From an uncultured Chlorobiaceae bacterium (GTDB lineage Bacteria; Bacteroidota; Chlorobiia; Chlorobiales; Chlorobiaceae), in NCBI GenBank assembly GCA_903866255.1, contig CAIPMW010000087.1, positions 54,158 through 118,157 of the forward strand: 64,000 bases of DNA, read 5' to 3'. Below are positions 28,952 through 38,708 of the stretch, piece after piece. Each line of letters opens with the position of its first letter. The stretch's first letter is position 1. A program made the position numbers and the translations under genes. The notes below the pieces were generated by a model. The model was not told the DNA's origin. It searched no databases and saw only the letters and a program-made list of their open reading frames with translations.

Positions 28952-31522
28952 ATGAGTCTTGTAGATCAATATCGCGCCCATACTGCTGAACGTGCGAAGC
29001 TGAGTATTCCACCTCTGCCATTAACCGCAGAGCAGACCCGATCACTTGTCGGGCTTTTGCAGCAGAAATGCGGAGAAGAAAAAGAGTACCTGCTTGAGCT
29101 CTTCCGTGATCATATAAGTCCCGGAGTTGATGATGCCGCGTTTGAAAAGGCTGCTTTCCTTGATGGAATTCTAAAGAGTGATCTCTCCTGCTGCGTCATC
29201 AGCAAGAGAGATGCTGTCCGAATTTTGGGAACCATGCTTGGTGGTTATAACGTCAAACCTCTTGTTGATGCACTCGCTCATCATGATCCGACAATCTGTA
29301 GCGAAGCCGCTGAGATGCTGAAAAAGACCCTTCTGGTCTATGACCTTTTTGATGCTGTGGTTGATCTCTCAAAAAACAACCCTTATGCGGCAGAGGTGCT
29401 CAAATCATGGGCGGAGGCTGAATGGTTCACCAGCAAACCCCTTCTTCCCGAGAAAATGACGCTTACGGTCTTCAAGGTACCAGGCGAGACCAATACTGAC
29501 GATCTTTCACCAGCAAGTGAGGCCTTTACCCGCAGTGATATTCCCCTTCATGCCCGCTGTATGCTCGGTACCAAAATCAATGACCCGATTGGTACCATTG
29601 CAGAGCTGAAACAAAAGGGCTATCCCCTTGCTTACGTTGGAGATGTGGTTGGTACCGGATCAAGCAGGAAGTCTGGCATAAACTCCGTTCAGTGGCACAT
29701 TGGTAACGATATTCCTGCAGTGCCAAACAAGCGTACGGCAGGTGTTGTGATTGGCAGTATCATTGCCCCTATATTCTTTAATACCGCTGAAGATTCAGGT
29801 GCCTTGCCAATTCAGGCTGATGTGACCGCCCTGGATATGGGAGATGTTATTGAGGTTGATCTGGCCAATGGAACGATTGTAAAGAGTGGCGAGGTTGTCG
29901 CACGTTTTGAGCTCTCCCCAAACACTATCAAGGATGAGGTTCGTGCTGGTGGACGTATTCCGTTGATCATCGGCAGAACATTGACCAGAAAAGCAAGAAA
30001 GGTCCTTGGTCTTGGTGAAGATACCATCTTTATGCGCCCCGAACAGCCTGCGGATAGTGGTAAAGGCTACACTCTTGCCCAGAAGATGATTGGCAGGGCT
30101 TGTGGTCTCCCCGGTGTACGTCCGGGCATGTATGTCGAACCCGAGACATTGACTGTTGGATCACAAGATACAACAGGAGCTATGACCCGTGATGAGGTGA
30201 AGGAGTTTGCTGCGTTGAGTTTCAGCGCCGATCTTCTGATGCAGAGCTTCTGTCACACATCAGCCTATCCAAAGCCTTCTGATGTCAATTTGCACAGAAG
30301 TCTGCCCTACTTTATCATGAGCAGGGGCGGGGTTGCGCTGAGACCGGGAGATGGAGTTATTCACACCTGGTTAAACCGTATGGTACTACCCGACACGCTT
30401 GGTACTGGTGGCGATTCGCACACCCGTTTTCCGATTGGCATCTCTTTCCCCGCAGGTTCGGGCCTTGTGGCTTTTGCCGGTGTGACAGGAACCATGCCGC
30501 TCAACGTTCCTGAGTCGGTGCTTGTTCGTTTTTCGGGTGCGCTTCAGCCGGGAATTACCTTGCGTGATCTTGTCAATGCGATTCCTTACGAGGCAATGAA
30601 ACGTGGTCTGCTGACCGTTGAAAAGAAGGGCAAAAAAAACGTTTTTGCCGGTCGTATTCTTGAAATTGAGGGGCTGCCTGACCTCAAGGTTGAGCAGGCT
30701 TTTGAACTCAGCGATGCCTCAGCAGAACGGAGCGCAGCAGCATGTACTGTCCGTCTCAATAAAGAGCCGGTTATTGAATATCTCAGCTCAAATATCAAAT
30801 TGCTTGGCCAGATGGTTGAAGAGGGCTATGGTAATCCTGAGACGTTGCAGCGCCGTATCGGCAAGATGCAGGAGTGGCTGGCCAATCCCACTCTTCTTGA
30901 GCCGGATGCCGATGCAGAATACGAAGAGGTTATTGAGATTGATATGAGTACTATTTCTGAACCGATTCTTGCCTGCCCCAACGATCCTGATGATGTCAAA
31001 ACGCTGAGTGAGGTGCTCCGTGATGAGAAGGCACCAAAAGTTATTGATGAAGTATTTGTCGGGAGCTGTATGACCAATATCGGCCATTTTCGTGCCCTTG
31101 GTGAGATTTTACGGAACAGGGGAGCTGTTCCTGTCAAGCTCTGGATTGTGCCTCCTACAAAGATGGATATGAAAAAACTGGTTGAAGAGGGTTATTACTC
31201 TGTTTTTGGTGCTTCAGGAGCCAGGATTGAGCAACCAGGTTGTTCGCTTTGCATGGGAAACCAGGCAAGAGTTGCCGATAATGCTGTGGTATTTTCAACC
31301 AGTACCAGGAACTTTGATAACCGGATGGGTACCGGTGCCCAGGTCTATCTTGGTTCTGCTGAACTGGCTGCGGTATGTTCGCTTCTCGGCCATCTTCCGA
31401 GTAGTTATGAATACATGGAGATTGTCAAACGTTATCTTACTGGAGATAAAGAAGAGAGTATTTATCAATACCTTAACTTTCATGAGCTTGAAAAAGCGGA
31501 ATTAGAGTTGCTTGTTGAATAA
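28952..31522 (+). CDS. acnB: Aconitate hydratase B
   Basis: This 856-residue iron-sulfur enzyme interconverts citrate and isocitrate and often also acts on 2-methylisocitrate. The order is AcnB-type: an N-terminal HEAT-like domain, the swivel domain early ([14 protein letters not shown]), then the catalytic domains. Cluster cysteines are in [11 protein letters not shown] and the pair PGCSLCMGN near residue 765. The ATG at 28952 follows GGAG by 10 bases. In green sulfur bacteria aconitase serves the reductive TCA cycle of carbon fixation. A stem-loop follows the gene. Confidence 0.95.
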   Translation: MSLVDQYRAHTAERAKLSIPPLPLTAEQTRSLVGLLQQKCGEEKEYLLELFRDHISPGVDDAAFEKAAFLDGILKSDLSCCVISKRDAVRILGTMLGGYNVKPLVDALAHHDPTICSEAAEMLKKTLLVYDLFDAVVDLSKNNPYAAEVLKSWAEAEWFTSKPLLPEKMTLTVFKVPGETNTDDLSPASEAFTRSDIPLHARCMLGTKINDPIGTIAELKQKGYPLAYVGDVVGTGSSRKSGINSVQWHIGNDIPAVPNKRTAGVVIGSIIAPIFFNTAEDSGALPIQADVTALDMGDVIEVDLANGTIVKSGEVVARFELSPNTIKDEVRAGGRIPLIIGRTLTRKARKVLGLGEDTIFMRPEQPADSGKGYTLAQKMIGRACGLPGVRPGMYVEPETLTVGSQDTTGAMTRDEVKEFAALSFSADLLMQSFCHTSAYPKPSDVNLHRSLPYFIMSRGGVALRPGDGVIHTWLNRMVLPDTLGTGGDSHTRFPIGISFPAGSGLVAFAGVTGTMPLNVPESVLVRFSGALQPGITLRDLVNAIPYEAMKRGLLTVEKKGKKNVFAGRILEIEGLPDLKVEQAFELSDASAERSAAACTVRLNKEPVIEYLSSNIKLLGQMVEEGYGNPETLQRRIGKMQEWLANPTLLEPDADAEYEEVIEIDMSTISEPILACPNDPDDVKTLSEVLRDEKAPKVIDEVFVGSCMTNIGHFRALGEILRNRGAVPVKLWIVPPTKMDMKKLVEEGYYSVFGASGARIEQPGCSLCMGNQARVADNAVVFSTSTRNFDNRMGTGAQVYLGSAELAAVCSLLGHLPSSYEYMEIVKRYLTGDKEESIYQYLNFHELEKAELELLVE

Positions 31523-31535
31523 AAAAATCATTTAT

Positions 31536-31574
31536 TAAGGCGGGATGTGGAATGGTATAATATATCCCGCCTTA
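31536..31574 (+). terminator. Stem-loop after acnB
   Basis: TAAGGCGGGAT and ATCCCGCCTTA form a perfect 11-bp stem, starting 13 bases after the acnB stop, with a 17-base A/T-rich loop. No T-run follows directly. Confidence 0.6.
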
Positions 31575-31663
31575 CAGTAGGCTTTTGGAAAGTCGCTGTT
31601 TTTTTTTATTATTCGGGAGCTGATGAAGCTGTCAATTATTAAACAACAAAAATAAACATAGCA

Positions 31664-31864
31664 ATGAAAAAGTTTTTCGTATTTCTCTTTCTTGTAAGCT
31701 CAGTCTCCTTTGTTGGCTGCGCAAAAAAAACTGAAGCTCCAGTAGAAGCTCCGGTAGAAGCACCTGCACCTGCACCTGCAGCGCCAGCCGCACCTGCAGC
31801 GCCAGCCGCACCTGCAGCAGAAGCGCCAGCTGCAGCGCCAGCCGCACCTGCAGCCGGAAAATAA
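31664..31864 (+). CDS. Small Pro/Ala-rich lipoprotein
   Basis: This 66-residue protein has a lipoprotein signal ending in the lipobox FVGC (Cys19). The mature part, after KKTEAPVEAPVEAP, is composed of PAAPAAP-like repeats only. It has no recognisable domain. Such Ala/Pro stretches usually form extended spacers in the periplasm; function is unknown. A textbook intrinsic terminator follows 25 bases after the stop, so this is probably a single-gene transcript, which supports it being real. Confidence 0.75.
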   Translation: MKKFFVFLFLVSSVSFVGCAKKTEAPVEAPVEAPAPAPAAPAAPAAPAAPAAEAPAAAPAAPAAGK

Positions 31865-31889
31865 GGTTGCGGATTCCCTGCATCTTATC

Positions 31890-31930
31890 AGGAAGAGACA
31901 GAACGGAAGTTTTGTCTCTTCCTTTTTTTT
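31890..31930 (+). terminator. Rho-independent terminator
   Basis: AGGAAGAGACA pairs with TGTCTCTTCCT (11 bp), followed by a run of eight T. It ends the small lipoprotein transcript. Confidence 0.85.
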
Positions 31931-31985
31931 ATTTGTTTTTGCGGGTTAATTGTTAACAATTGGCTATGTGATATGCCGATGGGGC

Positions 31986-32025
31986 AAAAAAAAAGACACC
32001 TGCCAGTGGCCTGTGTCTTTTTTTT
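31986..32025 (-). terminator. Terminator of the tRNA transcript
   Basis: Read leftward, AAAGACAC pairs with GTGTCTTT and a long T-run follows. A-rich and T-rich flanks make it usable in both directions. It lies just downstream of tRNA-Gln. Confidence 0.75.
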
Positions 32026-32039
32026 GCTGAGAAACTGTG

Positions 32040-32113
32040 TTGAGGAGGCAGGACTCGAACCTGCACATTGCCTGATCCAGAATCAGGAGCCTTACCAATT
32101 TGGCCACTCCTCA
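32040..32113 (-). tRNA. tRNA-Gln (CTG)
   Basis: The reverse strand folds into a full cloverleaf: acceptor TGAGGAG/CTCCTCA, anticodon stem CCTGA/TCAGG with loop TTCTGGA (anticodon CTG, reads CAG), and T arm with GGTTCGAGTCC. CCA is not encoded. It is the last of four tRNAs in the leftward transcript. Confidence 0.93.
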
Positions 32114-32124
32114 ATAAACCCCCG

Positions 32125-32198
32125 TGCACCCGAGAGGAGTCGAACCTCTAACCGTCTGATTCGTAGTCAGATACTCTATCCAGTTGAGCTACGGGTGC
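32125..32198 (-). tRNA. tRNA-Arg (ACG)
   Basis: Cloverleaf with acceptor GCACCCG/CGGGTGC, D arm AGCTCAACTGGATAGAGT, anticodon stem TCTGA/TCAGA with loop CTACGAA (anticodon ACG, presumably edited to ICG), and T loop TTCGACT. CCA is not encoded. Confidence 0.94.
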
Positions 32199-32208
32199 AT
32201 CTATATGG

Positions 32209-32282
32209 TAGCGTGTACGGGATTCGAACCCGTGATCTTCGCCTTGAGAGGGCGATGTCCTGGGCCACTAGACGAACACGCC
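32209..32282 (-). tRNA. tRNA-Glu (CTC)
   Basis: Cloverleaf with acceptor GGCGTGT/ACACGCT (G1-U72 wobble), D arm starting GTCTAGTGG, anticodon stem TCGCC/GGCGA with loop CTCTCAA (anticodon CTC), and T loop TTCGAAT. The genome encodes CCA directly after the discriminator A (32206-32208), unlike the three neighbours. Confidence 0.93.
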
Positions 32283-32312
32283 AGGTTATTTTCCTAATCC
32301 TTACATAACCAG

Positions 32313-32386
32313 TGGGCCCTGTAGGACTTGAACCTACGACCCAGCGATTATGAGTCGCTTGCTCTGACCAACTGAGCTAAGGGCCC
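32313..32386 (-). tRNA. tRNA with CAT anticodon (tRNA-Ile2 likely, else elongator Met)
   Basis: Cloverleaf with acceptor GGGCCCT/AGGGCCC, D arm GCTCAGTTGGTCAGAGC, anticodon stem AGCGA/TCGCT with loop CTCATAA, and T arm GTAGG/CCTAC. The body resembles E. coli tRNA-Ile2 (loop and stem GCGACTCATAATCGC, acceptor C4-G69 and C5-G68 pairs that TilS reads), so lysidine modification to read AUA is likely. An elongator tRNA-Met cannot be excluded. It is the first tRNA of the transcript. Confidence 0.88.
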
Positions 32387-32420
32387 CTTAATACCTCAAC
32401 GCTTGGCTTTAGAGGCAGTT

Positions 32421-32448
32421 AATATAACGCTCCGATAATAATATCCAA
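32421..32448 (-). promoter_or_regulatory. Probable promoter of the tRNA transcript
   Basis: On the minus strand TTGGAT (-35 like) is followed after 16 bases by TATATT (-10 like), about 35 bases before the first tRNA. The position between the murA stop and the tRNA cluster fits. Confidence 0.45.
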
Positions 32449-32476
32449 AAAAATAATAAGAGTTTTTATCAATGGA

Positions 32477-33748
32477 CTAAAATTCGTTGTACCGTTCTCT
32501 TCTGATATCAGCTCCAAGGCTATTCAGTTTCATTTCGATTTTCTCATATCCCCGGTCGAGGTGATAGACTCTCAGCACTTCGGTTGTGCCTTGGGCAACC
32601 AGTCCAGCAAGCACCAGGCTTGCTGATGCTCTAAGATCGGTTGACATTACTTTGGTTCCTGAAAGAAGTTGTGGCCCATGAACAATGGCCTGGTTTTTAC
32701 GGATTTCGATATGTGCACCAAGTCTGTTCAGCTCAGGAATATGGTTGAATCGTTCATGATAGACTTTGTCGGTAATACGGCTGGTTCCGTCAGCCTGGGT
32801 CATCAAGGCAATCCACTGTGCCTGCATATCAGTAGGAAAGGATGGGTAAGGCTTCGCTGTGATGTCTGTTGAGATAAGCTTGTCAGGACTTTTTAAGGAA
32901 ATGCTGTTATCAGTTGTCGTAATAGTGCATCCTGCATTGATAAATTTTTTCAGCACGGCTTTCATCTGTTCTGGTTCGACACCGTTGATTGTAATCTCGC
33001 CGCCAGTGATTGCCGCCGCAGCAAGAAGTGTTCCAGCTTCAATTCTGTCGAAAACATTCTGAAATTCAATGGAATTGAGTGACTCTCTGCCATCTATTTC
33101 AAGTTCGGTTGTTCCTGTTCCCTTGATTGTTGCTCCCATAGCAGTGAGGAATTTGCAGAGGGTTTCAATTTCCGGTTCCGAAGCTGCGTTACTGATGGTG
33201 GTTTTCCCTTCGGCCAGTACTGCAGCCATGAGAGCATTACCTGTCGCTCCAACTGAAGAGACAGGAAAGTCAATATGAGTACCGTGTAATTTCCCACTCC
33301 TCACCGAAGCATCGATAAACCCTGTCTCGATGGTAATTGTGGCTCCAAGCTTTTCCATGGCCATAAGATGCAGGTCGATCGGTCTTGGGCCAAAGGCGCA
33401 GCCTCCAGGGAGAGAGACACGTGCATGACCAAATCGGGCAAGCAACGGTCCAAGCACGTAGATTGATGCCCGCATTTTTTTCACCAGTTCATAGGGTGCC
33501 TGAAGACTCTCTACATTTTGGGATGATATGTTCAGGGTATTGTCTGAAAAGGTGGTTTCAGAGCCAAGGTGGTTCAGGAGCTGAGTAAAGGTTGAAATAT
33601 CCCGGAGGTCTGGAATATTGTGAAGAGTAAACGTTCCGTTTCCGGCAAGCAGGGTAGCTGCGATGATTGGCAGTGAGCTGTTTTTTGAGCCTGAAGCGTT
33701 GACAGTGCCGGAGAGCTGTCGCCCGCCTCTTATGACAAGCTTGTCCAT
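32477..33748 (-). CDS. murA: UDP-N-acetylglucosamine 1-carboxyvinyltransferase
   Basis: This 423-residue enzyme transfers enolpyruvate from PEP to UDP-GlcNAc, the first committed step of peptidoglycan synthesis. The catalytic Cys117 is in [15 protein letters not shown], which predicts fosfomycin sensitivity as in other Cys-type MurA proteins. Lys22/Asn23 (GSKNSSLP) of the substrate site are also present. It is transcribed leftward toward the tRNA cluster and divergently from the EnvC-like gene. Confidence 0.95.
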   Translation of the reverse strand: MDKLVIRGGRQLSGTVNASGSKNSSLPIIAATLLAGNGTFTLHNIPDLRDISTFTQLLNHLGSETTFSDNTLNISSQNVESLQAPYELVKKMRASIYVLGPLLARFGHARVSLPGGCAFGPRPIDLHLMAMEKLGATITIETGFIDASVRSGKLHGTHIDFPVSSVGATGNALMAAVLAEGKTTISNAASEPEIETLCKFLTAMGATIKGTGTTELEIDGRESLNSIEFQNVFDRIEAGTLLAAAAITGGEITINGVEPEQMKAVLKKFINAGCTITTTDNSISLKSPDKLISTDITAKPYPSFPTDMQAQWIALMTQADGTSRITDKVYHERFNHIPELNRLGAHIEIRKNQAIVHGPQLLSGTKVMSTDLRASASLVLAGLVAQGTTEVLRVYHLDRGYEKIEMKLNSLGADIRRERYNEF

Positions 33749-33950
33749 TGTATTGGTTTGCTGATGAAAAAACTGCTATTTACCATTATTTCGGGTTATG
33801 AAAAACATATTATTTTTTCTCAGAGCCTTTGCGAAGAAAAGATTTTATCCATTACCTTGAACTGAATTTTTAAAGGTTTTTCTCGATCCCTGTATTTTGA
33901 ACATGGTAGTATTGAGAAGTCCCTGAATATAGAATGCCTGGGGAATATTT

Positions 33951-35489
33951 ATGAGATGTATTGCTTTACCCAATCTTGCTGATAAAGTTATGCGAATCAT
34001 CGTTGTGCTGTTGTTGTTCGTTGGTGGTTTTTCGTTATCAACTGTTGCAGCTCCACCGGTCAGTAGCGAAATATCAAGGATTATGAAAGAGAGAACAGCG
34101 GTTGAAGAGAATCTTCGAAGTCTGAAAGATCAGCTTAAAGAGTATCAGTCAAAGTTGAGTATGACAACCCGCAAGGAGTCGCAGTCATTCAAGGCTCTGG
34201 AAAATATCCGTCGGCAGATTCTTGTGCTGGAGAGGATCATCAGTCAAAACCAGGATTATCTTGAAAAACTTGACCGTGATATCGATCGTTTACAGGGAGA
34301 ACTTCAGGGTAATCGCCAGAAATATGGCAGGGTCTCCGATGATTTTCGCAGAACCGCTGTCTCGGTTTATAAATATGGCGGCAACAGGGATATTGAGCAT
34401 TTTCTCAGTTCTGGTTCTGTGAATAATGCTCTGGTAAGAGCCCAATATATGGGTTATTTTACTCGCGAAGTACGTCGTCATGTTGACCAATTGCAGCAGG
34501 TCGCTGTTGAACTTGAAAGCAGCAGGCTTGCGCTTGAGCAAAGCTACAAGCAAAAAGCAGAAGTGGTTAAAGAGCAGGAGCGTCAGTTGAAGAGTTGGTC
34601 GGTCAGCAAGAAAGAGAAGGAGGTTGTTCTTGACAAGCTGAAGAAAAATAAGCAGGAGTATGCTGCGCAACTGGCTGATGTCCAGAAGAAACGAAGGCTA
34701 CTGCAGTCCCGGATTGAGTTGTTGATCATTGCTGAGCAACGTGCAGTGGAGGCTGAACAGGAGCGGCAGCGCAAGATTGCAGAAGCTCAACGTCTGGCTG
34801 AAAAGCGTCTGGAGTCTCAACGTTTACTGAGAGAGCAACGGGAAGCTAAACTCCTTGAGCGCCAACGTCTTGAAGCACAACGCAGGGAGGCAAAACGCAC
34901 GGCGGTTACCAGGGACAAAGTCTCAGATCGTACCTCTGTTACTGAGAAAAAAGAGCGCAGGACGGAGTCGTTTAAACCAAAGGAAGAGATTCATTCGACA
35001 TCTGTGCCACCAAATCCAGTACCTGAAAAAAGGAATACTGAAGTGGTACGTACTATGGATTCGCCCGATCTTGAAAAGGTTTCAGCAGATTTTGACAAAG
35101 CCTGGGGTTCGCTGCCATGGCCAGTGCGTAATGGTGTTGTTGCCCGGAAGTTTGGCACTGTTGAAGACAAGGATCTCAAAATTGTGACGACCAATAACGG
35201 GATTGATATTTCAGTTCCTGTAAATTCGCCGGTGCGGGCGGTTTCAGGTGGAAAAGTGGTGCAGATTGCGTTTCTCCCAACTTTCGGCAATATTGTCATT
35301 ATCCGCCATCCTAAGTCATACCTTACGGTCTATGCCAATCTTGGACAGTTGCAGGTAGCCAAGGATGATCTAATAAAGTCACAGCAGTTGATAGGCGCTT
35401 CAGGAAAGATGGCTGAAGGGGGTTCGGTGGTGCATTTTGAGATATGGAAGGGGCGTGTGAAGCAGAATCCCCAGAAATGGCTCAGGTGA
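33951..35489 (+). CDS. EnvC-like murein hydrolase activator (coiled coil plus degenerate LytM domain)
   Basis: This 512-residue exported protein has a signal segment (MRIIVVLLLFVGGFSLS), long coiled coils (about residues 40-125 and 180-320, the second rich in Arg/Glu/Gln), a low-complexity linker, and a C-terminal M23/LytM domain. Zinc ligands are incomplete: the expected HxxxD reads NNGID, with Asn for His, and the YGHL-like motif reads YANL, while VHFEIW is kept. That matches EnvC/NlpD-type activators that switch on amidases instead of cutting peptidoglycan. GGGGA lies before the ATG at 33951. nadE follows 34 bases later. Confidence 0.87.
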   Translation: MRCIALPNLADKVMRIIVVLLLFVGGFSLSTVAAPPVSSEISRIMKERTAVEENLRSLKDQLKEYQSKLSMTTRKESQSFKALENIRRQILVLERIISQNQDYLEKLDRDIDRLQGELQGNRQKYGRVSDDFRRTAVSVYKYGGNRDIEHFLSSGSVNNALVRAQYMGYFTREVRRHVDQLQQVAVELESSRLALEQSYKQKAEVVKEQERQLKSWSVSKKEKEVVLDKLKKNKQEYAAQLADVQKKRRLLQSRIELLIIAEQRAVEAEQERQRKIAEAQRLAEKRLESQRLLREQREAKLLERQRLEAQRREAKRTAVTRDKVSDRTSVTEKKERRTESFKPKEEIHSTSVPPNPVPEKRNTEVVRTMDSPDLEKVSADFDKAWGSLPWPVRNGVVARKFGTVEDKDLKIVTTNNGIDISVPVNSPVRAVSGGKVVQIAFLPTFGNIVIIRHPKSYLTVYANLGQLQVAKDDLIKSQQLIGASGKMAEGGSVVHFEIWKGRVKQNPQKWLR

Positions 35490-35523
35490 TAATCATGTTG
35501 AATAATATTAAGACACTCTTCTC

Positions 35524-36357
35524 ATGAAGGTTCAGGATCTCCACCTTGATTATGCAATGGTCGAGGATATTCTCAAGGCGTTTCTACGCAATGAGATTCA
35601 CAAGTTTGGATTCAGCGCCATCGTTTTGGGTCTTTCTGGTGGCATTGATTCCGCTGTGGTGTGCGAACTGGCTGTTCGTGCGTTAGGTGCAGAAAACGTT
35701 CTTGCACTTATGATGCCTTACGCATCAAGCAGCCTCGAAAGTCTTGCTCATGCTGAGCTGATGATTCGCAAGCTTGGTATTCGATCTGAAAAGATTGCAA
35801 TAACACCGGTGGTGGATGCCTTTTTTGTATCGGTACCGAAGGATCACTTACTGAGAAGGGGGAACATTATGGCCCGTATCAGGATGGTTTTTCTGTATGA
35901 TGTTTCAGCGCGTGATGGTCGACTGGTTGCAGGAACAAGCAACAAAACTGAATTGCTCCTCGGTTACGGTACTCTGTTTGGCGATATGGCTTCTGCGGTC
36001 AATCCAATCGGTGATCTCTATAAAACCCAGATAAGAGGACTGGCCCGTCATCTTGGTATTCCCGAGCCACTCATTGTCAAATCGCCATCAGCCGACTTGT
36101 GGGAAGGGCAGAGCGACGAGGCAGACCTTGGTTTCAGCTATGAAGAGGTTGATCTTTTGCTCTACATGATGCTTGAAAAGCGTATGGATAAACAGGCGAT
36201 TCTCAAACAAGGAGTGTCGGAAAGTTTTTATGATCGAGTCAGAAAAATGGTGGTCCGAAATCAGTACAAGCGAATGATGCCTGTGATTGCAAAGATCTCC
36301 GCCAGAACCCCCGGGATTGATTTCCGATATGCCCGGGATTGGCAGGAGATTGTCTGA
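35524..36357 (+). CDS. nadE: NAD+ synthase (ammonia-dependent short form)
   Basis: This 277-residue enzyme amidates deamido-NAD to NAD with ATP. The PP-loop SGGIDSA (residues 38-44) and the segments [15 protein letters not shown] and [17 protein letters not shown] are conserved. There is no N-terminal nitrilase domain, so it should use free ammonia. It converges on nadB, another NAD-pathway gene, with a large inverted repeat in the gap that begins within the last codons. Confidence 0.95.
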   Translation: MKVQDLHLDYAMVEDILKAFLRNEIHKFGFSAIVLGLSGGIDSAVVCELAVRALGAENVLALMMPYASSSLESLAHAELMIRKLGIRSEKIAITPVVDAFFVSVPKDHLLRRGNIMARIRMVFLYDVSARDGRLVAGTSNKTELLLGYGTLFGDMASAVNPIGDLYKTQIRGLARHLGIPEPLIVKSPSADLWEGQSDEADLGFSYEEVDLLLYMMLEKRMDKQAILKQGVSESFYDRVRKMVVRNQYKRMMPVIAKISARTPGIDFRYARDWQEIV

Positions 36358-36442
36358 ATCATGATGTTCAGGATTAAATGATGAGCATGATTGGGCAAAA
36401 TAATCAGGGAATCAAGTCAATCCTGCGAATCATGGTTCAGAC
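36352..36442. repeat. Inverted pair of interspersed repeats between nadE and nadB
   Basis: The left arm (36352-36392, starting GTCTGAATCATGATG) is matched by the reverse complement of the right arm (36402-36442, ending GAATCATGGTTCAGAC). The arms differ at only a few positions near the ends and more in the middle. The same unit in one orientation is at 21355-21398. The left arm overlaps the end of nadE. The structure can fold into a ~40-bp cruciform-like hairpin and may terminate both convergent transcripts. Confidence 0.65.
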
Positions 36443-36445
36443 TTT

Positions 36446-38041
36446 TCAGAACGACCTCAGCACCGTATCCATCAGAAAATGCCTGTCGTCTTTTTGCGGG
36501 TAGTCAGTAGTGAAGTGCAGTCCTCGTGATTCACGGCGTTTCAAGGCACTTTCGATGATAAGGCTGGCCACCTTGATGATGTTGCGCAATTCAAGTATTT
36601 GTGCAGTGATCCTGGTTTTTTTATAGTATGACTCAGTCTCCTCTTTAAGAAAATCAATTCTTCGTTTTGCCCGCTGCAGTCGGAGGTCGCTACGGACGAT
36701 GCCAACATAATCATTCATGACCTGTTGAGCTTCCCGTTTGTTGTGGGAGACCAGAATCCACTCTTCGGGATTGACTGTTCCCGTGTCGTCCCAGTCGGGA
36801 AAATCAATGCTGTTACTGATATGGGGTAACGCTTCCCTGATATTGAGTGCCGATCTCCAGGCGAAGACCAGCGCCTCAAGAAGAGAGTTACTTGCAAGAC
36901 GATTTGCTCCATGAACTCCGGTACAGCTTGTCTCTCCGCAGGCATAGAGCCTTGTAATGGTTGTGCGTCCTTGATCATCAGTTCGTACCCCACCGCAAGA
37001 GAAGTGTGCGGCAGGAACAACAGGGATCATCTCTTGTGTCATATCAATACCAAAACTGAGGCAGGTTTCATAAATATTCGGAAAATGCTCCCTGGTTTTT
37101 TCAGCGTCAAGATGTGTAACATCAAGGAAAACACACTCCTCACCGCTTTTTTTGATCTCCGAATCGATAGCGCGTGCGACAATATCCCGTGGTGCGAGGT
37201 TTTGGCGCTTGTCATACTTTTGCATGAACTCCTGACCATTTTTCAGTTTCAGGATGCCTCCGAATCCTCTTACCGCTTCTGAAATAAGAAAAGATTTTGC
37301 TTGAGGGTGGTAGAGAGATGTCGGGTGAAACTGGATGAACTCCATATTTGCAATCTCAGCTCCAGCACGGTATCCCATGGCTACACCATCTCCAGTGGCA
37401 ATCTCGGGATTGGTCGTGTGCGGGTAAACGTGGCCAAGCCCACCGGATGCGAGCATGGTGATTTTGGCGAGTATTTTTATTGGCTGCCGTTGTCTTGAAT
37501 CCAGCACATAAGCGCCGTAACAGTTTATGTCGTTTGTTTTAATACCTAAATGATGCTCGGTAAGCAGCTCAATGGCAAAGTGGTGCTCAAGAAGGGTTAT
37601 ATTGGGATGGCTGTTTATGCGATCCAGCAGAGCAGTTTCAACCTCTCTGCCGGTGAGATCCTGTGCATGAACAATGCGGTTTCTGGAATGACCACCCTCC
37701 TTGCCGAGGTGGAGATGGTCATGATGAGAGGTGGTAAAGTTTACTCCAAGTTCTGAGAGGCGTTTTATATGCTGAGGGCCCTCATTGATCATAAGAGTGA
37801 CCATATCAAGGTTGCATAAACCTGCGCCAGCATCGAGGGTGTCGTCAATATGGAGCTCCGCACTGTCATTGTGGTCAATAGTTGCGGCAATTCCCCCCTG
37901 TGCCCAGTTGGTGTTGGAGGTAGAACTCTCTTTTTTTGTAATGATCGTCACCCTGGCATACTCTGCAGTGTGAAGCGCGAAATAGAGCCCACCAATACCG
38001 CTGCCGATAACAAGAACATCAGTGTTGAACGATTCAGTCAT
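36446..38041 (-). CDS. nadB: L-aspartate oxidase
   Basis: This 531-residue flavoprotein oxidises aspartate to iminoaspartate, the substrate of NadA, in de novo NAD synthesis. The FAD motif [13 protein letters not shown], the succinate-dehydrogenase-like NWAQGGIAA, and GCGE-like [24 protein letters not shown] are present. The ATG at 38041 is supported by GAGGAG 7 bases upstream. It is last in the leftward block from mreC. nadA lies about 8 kb away on the other strand. Confidence 0.95.
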   Translation of the reverse strand: MTESFNTDVLVIGSGIGGLYFALHTAEYARVTIITKKESSTSNTNWAQGGIAATIDHNDSAELHIDDTLDAGAGLCNLDMVTLMINEGPQHIKRLSELGVNFTTSHHDHLHLGKEGGHSRNRIVHAQDLTGREVETALLDRINSHPNITLLEHHFAIELLTEHHLGIKTNDINCYGAYVLDSRQRQPIKILAKITMLASGGLGHVYPHTTNPEIATGDGVAMGYRAGAEIANMEFIQFHPTSLYHPQAKSFLISEAVRGFGGILKLKNGQEFMQKYDKRQNLAPRDIVARAIDSEIKKSGEECVFLDVTHLDAEKTREHFPNIYETCLSFGIDMTQEMIPVVPAAHFSCGGVRTDDQGRTTITRLYACGETSCTGVHGANRLASNSLLEALVFAWRSALNIREALPHISNSIDFPDWDDTGTVNPEEWILVSHNKREAQQVMNDYVGIVRSDLRLQRAKRRIDFLKEETESYYKKTRITAQILELRNIIKVASLIIESALKRRESRGLHFTTDYPQKDDRHFLMDTVLRSF

Positions 38042-38083
38042 ATTATTACTCCTCAATTCCGGCGATTCAGGAAGGCATACCCA

Positions 38084-38629
38084 TTACGGCAAGAGAACAG
38101 CACATGAAATGACCGTTGTCCAGAGACCGTTTTCGCCCTCTGCAGACTGCGTGATGTTATAGGAATTGATAATTTTCCCGCTCATTTTGTAAATTCCTTC
38201 GCGCTCGTCCCAATCTTTGTTGGGGTCGAACTCAATACCAAGGGTTGTGGCGAGCATGGTTGCTGCAAGATCTTCAGCATACTCTCCAGACTGTTCAGCG
38301 GACTCTCCGAAAGGATGGTGTTCCGACAGGTAGCCATACTGGGTGTCGTCTGCCGGAATAGCAACGCCAACGGAGGCAGCAATAAGGCGATTGAACTCAT
38401 TGGTTGAGTTGCGTGCCATGACGGCAAAGGTTATCTGTCCTGGAGAAAGGAGTTTTAAGCCCTCCTCAACTGAGACGCGATCACATTTTGGCGGAAAAAT
38501 ACTTGATACCGTAACCAGGTTGCATTTTTCAATTTTTGCCTCCCTCAGGGCAAGCTCAAATGAGGAGAGATACTCCTTGTGCCTTCCTACTCCCTTGGTG
38601 AAAAATACTTTTGACGGGACAAATGACAA
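38084..38629 (-). CDS. Pyruvoyl-dependent arginine decarboxylase
   Basis: This 181-residue proenzyme decarboxylates arginine to agmatine for polyamine synthesis. It should self-cleave between Ser42 and Ser43 in VTVSSIFPP to form the pyruvoyl cofactor. The conserved segments GVGRHKEYL and [12 protein letters not shown] fit the PvlArgDC family, which is common in archaea and known in Chlorobi. It lies between tyrS and nadB on the same strand. Confidence 0.94.
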   Translation of the reverse strand: MSFVPSKVFFTKGVGRHKEYLSSFELALREAKIEKCNLVTVSSIFPPKCDRVSVEEGLKLLSPGQITFAVMARNSTNEFNRLIAASVGVAIPADDTQYGYLSEHHPFGESAEQSGEYAEDLAATMLATTLGIEFDPNKDWDEREGIYKMSGKIINSYNITQSAEGENGLWTTVISCAVLLP

Positions 38630-38708
38630 TGCCGTTCCTCCAGATTAATTTATTGTTCGACCTGTTTATCTCACTGAAATTGAGCAATTATAGAAAAAAG
38701 TGCTCGCA

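Noticed and set aside
31738..31860. Regular GCACCTGCAGCGCCAGCC repeats as a CRISPR or non-coding tandem repeat
   Set aside because: They are in frame and encode the PAAP repeats of the small lipoprotein; no spacers.
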